A DNA stretch of 64,000 nucleotides from Nautilus pompilius (taxonomy: Eukaryota; Mollusca; Cephalopoda; Nautilida; Nautilidae): NCBI GenBank assembly GCA_018389105.1, contig JACATO010000629.1, forward strand, positions 248,001-312,000, read 5' to 3'. Of this stretch, positions 59,501 through 64,000 are shown piece by piece. Numbering within the stretch: position 1 is the stretch's first letter; each line of letters starts with the position of its first letter. The translations under genes and the position numbers were made by a program. The notes under the pieces are model-generated. The model had not been told where the DNA came from, ran no database searches, and was given only the letters and a program-made list of their open reading frames with translations.

Positions 59501-61807
59501 CAGATGATGAGCCTCAGGATAAAATTAGGATACTGCTACATCAGTCACTGTTTAGTGGATGCCTGGCTCATTTTTCTTGTTGAAATACTCTGCTACTTGC
59601 AGTAAAGCTGTTTTGATTACATGGGGACAAGATCCTTTCCCTTGGTGCTGAGGATTTCTGACCACACCCACCACAGCAGCATTTTTTCTAGTGTATGTAC
59701 ATTGTTAAGATTTTGTGATCATTCAGTTTATTCTCAAAAAACCCCTTCATCACCAAAAAAAAAAAAAAATCATCTTCCAGTTAATTTTTATAAAAATTTA
59801 AGGTGGTACTCAAAGGGCAGTTCCACTGTCATCACTGTCTACTGTCACAAGTGTGTTTTAAATTTATACATATAATGTTTTCTTTTTACTTCTAAGTCAG
59901 TTGCAATGGATCTGCTGTGCAAAATCACTAATGCGATAACTCATTTGGACGAGAAGCTGTACATTGAGGACATGACAAAGCTGGAGGAGAATGAGAGGAG
60001 CCACCTTCTGAGTCTCTACTGTGTTACTCTCCTGAATGGTTACAACTTTGGTTTTGAGGTTAGAAAATACTTTTTAATACTTTTTTTTTTTTTGTCTTCA
60101 AGGACTCTCATTTATTTGTTTAGTCTTTTTTTTTTTACATGTGACAATTCTTAGCTTTAGGCATCTACTTAATTCGTAAGTAGACAGACAGCTCATATAG
60201 TGGAGGAAATATGGACTTGCTGTTACCGAGTCTACTTGTATTTTTTAATGCATTTTCCAAGTATGGTATTTTAAGGTTTTTATAATTTTTTGGCACTCAT
60301 TACTATATTTCATAAGAGTGGGACGCGTTGCACCGTCGTTGTGCGCTCTCTGGCCCAGTGCATCCGTCTTCAGCAGCGGTTCATTCTTCTGACTTTTTCC
60401 GTGTCATAGGAGACTCGCCTCTGTCGTGGCTATAGAGCATCCCCCGCCCTTGGTTCCTCTGTCTGAGTGCCCACACAGGCCACTCCCCAGCAGCAACTGG
60501 AACAGTGCCAGTAAAGTACCTCGCTCAAGGGTCACAACAATATGCCAGCAGTGGGGATTAAACCCAGGACCCTTAGGTCCTGAAGCCCACACACTCACCA
60601 CTGAGCCACATTGCCTGGCTATTACTATTCTAAATGCATTCTGACCATAGCAGGTCAAAAGCAATATCATGGAAAATTTGTTATCTGTATAAGTTTGTAA
60701 GATTTTAGTGAATATATCAAAGTTTTTAGTTCAAAAATTTTTTTTTAATTAAATAAATGGCTAAAATATAGAATAAAATATGTGAATTCTCACTGATATT
60801 TCATTCAAACAAATGTCATCTTAACAGTAACAAAATAAATGAAATAGTTAAGGAGAAAACTGTGCCAAAGTGTTTTCACATACTTATTGAGCTTGCAAGG
60901 GTACCATGGCAACCATACAAGTAAACTGTGAACCTACATTATCTTCGGTTGGATATGGTAGAATTTTTTCCTTCTAAGCTGGTTTTAAGTGTTACATTTG
61001 AGTCTTCCCCAGAAGACCCTTTAATGATCTGTGTTCATCTACTGTTTAATAACATTACAATACATTAATATAACATTGTTATGCAAATTAAGCAGGTTTA
61101 ATTTGACTTTACCAAGAAGAATTTTTGTAAATATAAATTTGCAAGCATAGCTCTTCTGTGAGGAAGATCGCACCTTAGTTGCACGCTGTTCTACACAATG
61201 TTCATATGGGAATACTGCTTTTTCTGAAGAGCTAGAAAGCAGAAGGCAGTTGTCTCAGATGTGAAGCAAACAACTATGTCAGGGTTATAGTTATGCTACA
61301 CTCAGCATGTTTAGACCCCAACTGAATTGTACTTTCATCCCAGATAGATTCAGAGTACATTTCTGTGAATAAATAAATAGATAAATCAAACAAACAAAAA
61401 AAAAATTAAATGAACAACAGTAATGCCCTAAGTTAGGCTTACCAGAAAACGTGCTGTTTTAAAGGATTCTTGCATTATCAGAATTTCTGTATATGTTTTG
61501 ACAGGGGCTTATTTGTGAAGGAACGGCCTTAAAACTAATGGGAAAAGATTTACCAGTCATTGGATAGATTCAATGACTGGCCGGTAAGAAACTTCAGTAC
61601 TTGATGAGGTGTCAAGCTCTCTCAGGCTGTCTTTAGATGTCTTATAAACACATTTCTTTCTTTCTTTTTTTAGTATCACAAGGAGTTGATGCGGCTGGTG
61701 TCCGGTGATTACAAACACAGGTTAGGGAGGAGTATGGTCAACTTTTCCAAAAACTGGATGAAATTTGTTTCAGAAAAGTGTGAACGAGGGCGGGGAACAA
61801 GGCCAAC
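36417..61807 (+). CDS. MAP3K4: MAP3K4 (MEKK4), N-terminal regulatory part, 12 exons, 3' end outside window
   Basis: MAP3K4 is the MAP kinase kinase kinase that activates p38/JNK pathways and is opened by GADD45 binding. Coding exons: 36417-36493, 42262-43987, 44667-44933, 45388-45543, 46258-46415, 48207-48407, 50432-50531, 56866-56949, 58176-58460, 59067-59216, 59897-60058, 61674-61807; all phases agree, giving about 1166 codons. Landmarks shared with the human protein in order: LNDILWLELQAWYWS, NSLYLWLNITQEL, VHECLRLRLEQRPRGEPSFL, LIRECKEVL, EASHSLKNTLDDEWTFTK, GGEAEAGK, EARERTSKALGFAKMLKK, DLEIAASF, ILQLLN, VDGLMLVV, GYNFGFE, YHKELMRLVSG, CERGRGTRP. The kinase domain would follow beyond 64000; no further exon was seen after 61807. 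The N-terminus is basic and lacks the Pro/Ala tract of the human protein. The first-exon join is uncertain (see exon 1). Confidence 0.92.
37275..37321. repeat. (TTA)n microsatellite
   Basis: Two adjoining perfect TTA/ATT blocks with one phase slip near 37302. Confidence 0.95.
38446..38503. repeat. (TTA)n microsatellite, long
   Basis: About nineteen uninterrupted TTA/ATT units in MAP3K4 intron 1. Confidence 0.97.
39112..41056 (-). mobile_element. Old hAT (ZBED5/Charlie-like) transposon in MAP3K4 intron 1
   Basis: Ends resemble hAT termini: CAGTGTTTCCAAAAC on the left and, inverted, CAGTGATTCACAAGG on the right. Minus-strand remnants give STLKRHLNTKHGHL (BED zinc-finger half), then SDNTISHWINHVSSDIKSN, matching the corresponding parts of the better-preserved hAT copy at 51.4-54.4 kb. 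Most of the transposase is unreadable and the flanking 8-mers (CCATAGTC, ATCTGGTC) no longer match well, so this copy is older. Confidence 0.65.
41335..41600 (+). mobile_element. SINE fragment, body only
   Basis: TGTTCAAATTCAAGTCAGGG retains a B-box-like core, followed by TTTCTCCCACTTCTTGAAAT and GAGTTTTAGTTGG as in the family body. The A-box head is lost. Confidence 0.5.
42262..43987 (+). CDS. MAP3K4: MAP3K4 large exon 2
   Basis: Encodes the basic N-terminal segment (many Arg/Lys clusters around SRRDKRNKDRHRASKEHS, an NLS-like composition) and the first conserved block with LNDILWLELQAWYWS and YLWLNITQEL. A strong acceptor TTTTTCAG also ends at 42210; if that is used, translation starts at ATG 42278 (context ACAACATGG). 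The donor GTAAGG is at 43988, phase 0. An acidic Ser-rich linker (residues around ERSSRATSPSPSEV) precedes the next conserved block. Confidence 0.9.
44667..44933 (+). CDS. MAP3K4: MAP3K4 exon 3
   Basis: 89 codons, phase 0 at both ends; contains MGLPSFQSSYLFLLRVLLD and HECLRLRLEQRPRGEPS, closely matching the human protein. Confidence 0.93.
45388..45543 (+). CDS. MAP3K4: MAP3K4 exon 4
   Basis: 52 codons, phase 0; LIRECKEVLRGAVLVKHYYQ aligns with the human LVRECKEVLKGGLLMKQYYQ. Acceptor TTTGCAG, donor GTATGT. Confidence 0.93.
46258..46415 (+). CDS. MAP3K4: MAP3K4 exon 5
   Basis: 158 nt; holds KEASHSLKNTLDDEWTFTKQ and GGEAEAGKRF, among the best-conserved stretches of the family. Donor GTGCGA, phase 2. 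Confidence 0.93.
46795..47142 (-). mobile_element. tRNA-derived SINE, near full length
   Basis: Minus strand: head GGCAGCCAGTATTCCAGTGG, then ATAGACTACTGGACTG, B box AAGTTTGAATCC, body with CATAGTTTCATTGAATG and TTTCTTCCCACATCTAAAAA, and the 3' part GGCTTGCACATTGACAACTG with TGTGAAATGTCCTTAGACC. About 350 bp, the best guide to the family's full length. In MAP3K4 intron, antisense. Confidence 0.8.
48207..48407 (+). CDS. MAP3K4: MAP3K4 exon 6, with acidic insertion
   Basis: 201 nt between acceptor TTTTTTTTTCAG and donor GTATGA. LASDFLSSIADFLETGI aligns with the human MLLKSTGSFLEFGL; it is followed by an Asp/Asn/Ser-rich stretch (DDGNSDNTSGNDNANDEF and DVDDSENYE) much longer than the human equivalent DDSSASDE. 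Confidence 0.9.
48960..49150 (-). mobile_element. tRNA-derived SINE
   Basis: Minus strand: TGGCAGCCAGTGGCCCAATG head, B box AAGTTTGATTCCC, then GATTTGGTGTACTTCTCTGG and GGTTTCTCC as in the family. In MAP3K4 intron, antisense. Confidence 0.8.
50432..50531 (+). CDS. MAP3K4: MAP3K4 exon 7
   Basis: 100 nt; REARERTSKALGFAKMLKK is almost identical to the human block HEARERASKALGFAKMLRK. Acceptor TACTGCAG, donor GTAACA, phase 0. Confidence 0.95.
50781..50965 (-). mobile_element. Mariner-like transposon end
   Basis: A TA-flanked terminus CAGGCTGTCCCAAAAAG starts at about 50781. On the minus strand just inside it the frame reads FHFAVRFCNANDGHFEHSP and stops, resembling the C-terminal NGGHFEH end of mariner transposases next to the terminal repeat. 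The rest of the element was not recognised. Confidence 0.55.
51418..54386 (-). mobile_element. hAT transposon (ZBED5/Charlie-like), complete ends and target duplication
   Basis: 2969 bp bounded by perfect 15-bp inverted repeats CAGTGATTTTCAACC (51418-51432 and 54372-54386), flanked by identical 8-bp duplications CCTTAGTT (51410-51417 and 54387-54394), the hAT hallmark. The minus strand carries a transposase from about 53615 to 51827: BED zinc finger, DDE/RNase H-like core and hAT dimerisation domain. The reading frame is broken in several places, so this copy is non-autonomous now. It lies antisense in the 6.3-kb MAP3K4 intron between 50531 and 56866. Confidence 0.95.
51827..53615 (-). pseudogene. 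hAT transposase, broken
   Basis: Order on the minus strand: KDRFIIKKRKLEND start region; a BED finger with CVVCGEKLAN (CxxC) and LKRHLHTKH (HxxxxH); after a one-base frame change near 53283 the catalytic core with SDNTISRHISDMSQDIKSQV and FAIQLDESTDIIGKAQLLPF (first catalytic Asp in LDEST) and CTDGAPS (second Asp); a degraded middle (about 52150-52770) with several stops in which LHREALA and WLSRG-type pieces can still be traced; then an intact C-terminus PFSTSYLCEVGFSAMNTMKS, NRSRLQILEDDLRVCLS. This is the ZBED5/SCAND3-like lineage of hAT transposases. A domesticated gene is unlikely given the broken frame. Confidence 0.85.
56866..56949 (+). CDS. MAP3K4: MAP3K4 exon 8
   Basis: 28 codons, phase 0; DLEIAASFKIAGTTEELL aligns with the human DLEIAAEFRLSAPVRDLL. 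Donor GTGAGT. Confidence 0.92.
56995..57190 (-). repeat. Dispersed X-box-containing repeat, copy C
   Basis: Inverted copy: minus strand gives GAAGAGTTAAGGAGGAAACT, then GGTTACCTTGGCAAACATG, ATAAAAAGATGTAAATT and AACTTTCTTC. The palindrome-like core is at 57121-57134. Confidence 0.65.
58176..58460 (+). CDS. MAP3K4: MAP3K4 exon 9
   Basis: 95 codons, phase 0; LQLLNVTCGKED and GYLLMVRC match the human LQLLNAAAGKD and AYLLLTKH region. Confidence 0.9.
59067..59216 (+). CDS. MAP3K4: MAP3K4 exon 10
   Basis: 50 codons, phase 0; VDGLMLVVTLSSQL and EQTSCHQAISESLVELK align with human VDNLLLVVMQSAHL and EQTSSQPVIAKALQQLK. Confidence 0.92.
59897..60058 (+). CDS. MAP3K4: MAP3K4 exon 11
   Basis: 54 codons, phase 0; LCKITNAITHLDEKLY and LLNGYNFGFE match the human block ending IQGYNFGFE. 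Donor GTTAGA. Confidence 0.92.
60330..60622 (-). mobile_element. tRNA-derived SINE of a second family
   Basis: Minus strand: AGCCAGGCAATGTGGCTCAG with A box TGGCTCAGTGG, B box GGGTTTAATCCCC, then GACCCTTGAGCGAGGTACTT, a core resembling the conserved central domain of broad SINE superfamilies (V-SINE-like), and CTATAGCCACGACAGAGGCG near the 3' end. Different from the other SINEs here. Antisense in a MAP3K4 intron. Confidence 0.8.
60825..61018 (+). repeat. Dispersed X-box-containing repeat, copy B
   Basis: TAGTTAAGGAGAAAACTGTG, then GGGTACCATGGCAACC at 60899-60914 (near-perfect palindrome), CATACAAGTAAACTGTGAA, and TTCCTTCTAAGCTGGTTTTA. Same order as copies A, C and D. Confidence 0.7.
61674..61807 (+). 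CDS. MAP3K4: MAP3K4 exon 12, last in window
   Basis: 134 nt, donor GTAAGC with phase 2; YHKELMRLVSGDYKHRLG and KCERGRGTRP match human YHKEVVRLMSGEFRQKIG and KCESGRGTRP. The next exon, the Ser-rich linker and the kinase domain lie to the right of the window. Confidence 0.95.
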
Positions 61808-62859
61808 GTAAGCATTGTTGAAGAAAAAAAGAGAGCTTTCTCAGTAAAGTCTTTTTTGTGGCATTTACTGATATAGATGCACTTCACATGATATTTATTG
61901 ATACTTAAGAGCTGTGTATGTCCAACCTGTGTTTTGTTTTGCTTTTTACAGTTTAATTGCTATTATAGGGCTTAACAAATACTGCCCCGTTTTAACCAAG
62001 AATAAGCCAGTTTTTTTTCCCCAATTTGGCTTACCTGTAGGCATTATTATGGTTTTGATTTTTTTCAACCCTGCATTATACACAACAAAAGAATTTTCTG
62101 TCTGCCAACTGAGCATGTTACTAAAAATATGGAATTTTAATGCTGAATTGTTTACTAAATGTCTGCTGTTTATATGAAGCCATTATATGCCAGAGTTATG
62201 TTTGAGAGAGAAAGAAACTTGTGTTCTACTAAGAGGTTTGACGAGGAGCCAGCGGCAGTATGTTTTCTTATTTCAATGCTTTTTTCAAAAAGAATTCTTC
62301 ACTAATTTCTGTGAATTTTCCTCCAAAAGAAGAAATTAGCAGCACCTTCTTTGGTGCACTCGTGATACGGCAGGTTGGACCCACAGATGGCGAATCTCTC
62401 TGTACTGTTTGCTTTGTTGAGTTGAGAAAATCATGCATGCAAAGATGGGATTTGCGTTTGTGGTTCGGTAAACCACACCCTGCATCCCCGGTTTATCTTT
62501 AGTGGCCGCGGCTAGGGCATTGCAGCAGCAGATTGTGATTAACTGACATTTCCACATCATAATAAACAGGGATAGATGAGAAGTTTTCAAAAAGACAAAG
62601 TAAAATTGAAGCAAAAGTCTTTTTTTTTTCTTTAAATTTATTTAATTTGTTTAATGGTCAGAATTCAAGTTATGCCTGGTCAGCATTTATCTTTTATGAG
62701 TTACTTGCTTAGAGAAATGGTTTATAGCAGCAAACATATTCGTTCCCTGACTAATCTTAGACAGTTAGTTAATTTGGAAGGGAAAAATAAATAAATAAAA
62801 TGAACCATAACAGAAAATTATCAGGGCTCAAAATTCTAGACTGATTAAGGGATCTTCTA

Positions 62860-63062
62860 GGGAATATTCAAATCTTGCTTTTCAAACCAACTTAAAAGAA
62901 GTTATATGTTTATATTTGATATTCAGCTCGTATGTAGATCCACAATTTTTTATTTGTATGGTTGCTATGGTAACCTTGTGAGCTCACTGAATATGCAGAA
63001 ATACCGTCACAGTTTTTTTGTTTCTGAATTTTCATCAGGATTGAGTAATTCCTTTTTTAATT
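62860..63062 (-). repeat. Dispersed X-box-containing repeat, copy D
   Basis: Minus strand: GGAATTACTCAATCCTGATG, AAAAAACTGTGACGG, GGTTACCATAGCAACC (core GTTGCTATGGTAAC at 62961-62974 on the plus strand), CATACAAATAAAAAATTGTG, GAATATCAA and CTTTTAAGTTGGTTTG. Confidence 0.7.
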
Positions 63063-63282
63063 TGAAGATAACTCTTGTTTGACTGCAATGCCATAGGAAT
63101 TTTGCATGCATTCACTTGTTTTATTATTTTAGACCTTTAAATTCTGAGATTCTAAATATTACAAAAGATTTACCCAAAATTTACAAACTAACACAAATAG
63201 CCAAATTTTCCTATGAGATTGCATTTGACAGGTTATAGCCAGACTGCATTCTAAACAATGACACTTAGATGAAAAACCAGAC

Positions 63283-63545
63283 AACAGTTGGTGCCCAGTG
63301 GTTAAACTGCTGAACTGGAGAGCCTCAAGTTTGATCCATGTTTGGAGTGACTTCCGTTTGGCATACTTCCCTCAGCATCACTAGGCAGCCATCTGGGTTT
63401 TCTTTGGTCACTCCTGTTTCTTCCGACATCTGGAAATGAAGAACTTTAGTATGGATTGTGTCTGTTATCTTATGGGTTAGAGAGGCATTGTGCTAGGGAC
63501 TTGCATCTGATGCACTGTATTATGGGATGGAAAAACACGACAGTT
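63283..63545 (+). mobile_element. tRNA-derived SINE
   Basis: GGTGCCCAGTGGTTAAACTG head, B box AAGTTTGATCC, body CCTGTTTCTTCCGACATCTG and GAAGAACTTTAGTATGG; same family as at 33806. Confidence 0.75.
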
Positions 63546-63684
63546 ATGGGTGCCAGAAAATGATAAATATCTTAAAATTCCATATTTGGAAAAAAAGACT
63601 AGAAAATAGACAGGAGACATGTGACCACAGAGTCTGTATTTAATTTATGTTCACTGTCTGTTCCACTATATCAGCTGAGTATCC

Positions 63685-64000
63685 ATTTATACTGGTGGTC
63701 TAACTGCTGGACTGGCTTGGTTCGGGGCCTGAGTTCAAATCCCATTCAGTAGTAACTCGGTCTGGCATTACTACCCTGGCAATGGTTTCTTCCCATATGT
63801 AAAGGTGAAGAGTTTTAATGGGGTTCCAAATAGATGTGAAGGATGTTCCATGGGGAAATAACTTGACCAGCTCACACCCTGACCACCACTTGAGCTGCTA
63901 ACCATTCCTAGATAACTTGCTTGGTCACCAAGGCTGATACCCCACATTGCTAGTCACTGCCATGAGACATCTTTGGAGCTTGAAAGTCAGAAGAAGGGTT
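63685..64000 (+). mobile_element. tRNA-derived SINE, cut by window edge
   Basis: Degraded A-box head ACTGGTGGTCTAACTGCTGG, clear B box GAGTTCAAATCCC, body CTGGCATTACTACCCTGGCA and TTTCTTCCCATATGTAAAGG, then the 3' part GATAACTTGCTTGGTCACCA and CATGAGACATCTTTGGAGCT, reaching the end of the window. Confidence 0.8.

Larger units (their letters stand above)
61808..64000 (+). other. MAP3K4 intron, partial
   Basis: No further exon with the expected RWATQGFDFL-type continuation was found. It contains a dispersed repeat copy and two SINEs. Confidence 0.7.

Noticed and set aside
1-64000. Functional tRNA genes, CRISPR arrays, bacterial-type operons
   Set aside because: All tRNA-like A/B boxes belong to SINEs with non-tRNA bodies; no regularly spaced repeats of CRISPR type; the window is eukaryotic.

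Overview
The window is AT-rich animal nuclear DNA: GT/AG introns, long intergenic stretches, many (TTA)n and homopolymer tracts, tRNA-derived SINEs, and remnants of Tc1/mariner, hAT, piggyBac and LINE elements. The recognisable genes are bilaterian (MYPT, TRMT2A, calcineurin-B/CHP and MAP3K4 families). Compact introns with this repeat mix make me favour a lophotrochozoan such as a mollusc, but that is inference; no marker in the window settles the taxon.

Layout, left to right. (1) 1-523: 5' end of a Tc1-like transposon, minus strand, cut by the window edge. (2) 900-986: last coding exon of a MYPT-family gene (PPP1R12), plus strand, with a probable 3' UTR after it. (3) 2.3-12.2 kb: mostly non-coding, with microsatellites, a four-copy 88-bp tandem repeat at 8.2-8.5 kb, a SINE and a LINE fragment. 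(4) 12.3-23.3 kb: an intron-containing TRMT2A-like gene, plus strand, that looks like a decaying pseudogene (in-frame stop, two frame breaks, loss of key methyltransferase motif residues). (5) 23.4-30.8 kb: a transposon graveyard (SINE, piggyBac, two LINE pieces), then about 3 kb with nothing recognised. (6) 30.87-35.73 kb, minus strand: a five-exon CHP/calcineurin-B-like EF-hand gene of 201 residues whose first coding exon supplies only the ATG. (7) 35.4-36.9 kb: a GC-rich promoter block with an NRF-1-like motif and a GC box between the divergent CHP-like gene and MAP3K4. (8) 36.4-61.8 kb, plus strand: MAP3K4 (MEKK4), twelve coding exons covering the N-terminal regulatory region; the kinase domain lies beyond the right edge. 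Its introns hold two hAT transposons (one with perfect 8-bp target duplications), a mariner end, several SINEs and copies of a dispersed repeat carrying an RFX X-box-like palindrome.

How the genes relate: the CHP-like gene and MAP3K4 are head to head and probably share one promoter; MYPT and the TRMT2A-like pseudogene are neighbours on the plus strand with no visible functional link. Exon boundaries were placed by eye from splice consensus, reading-frame phase and remembered protein families; no alignment was run.
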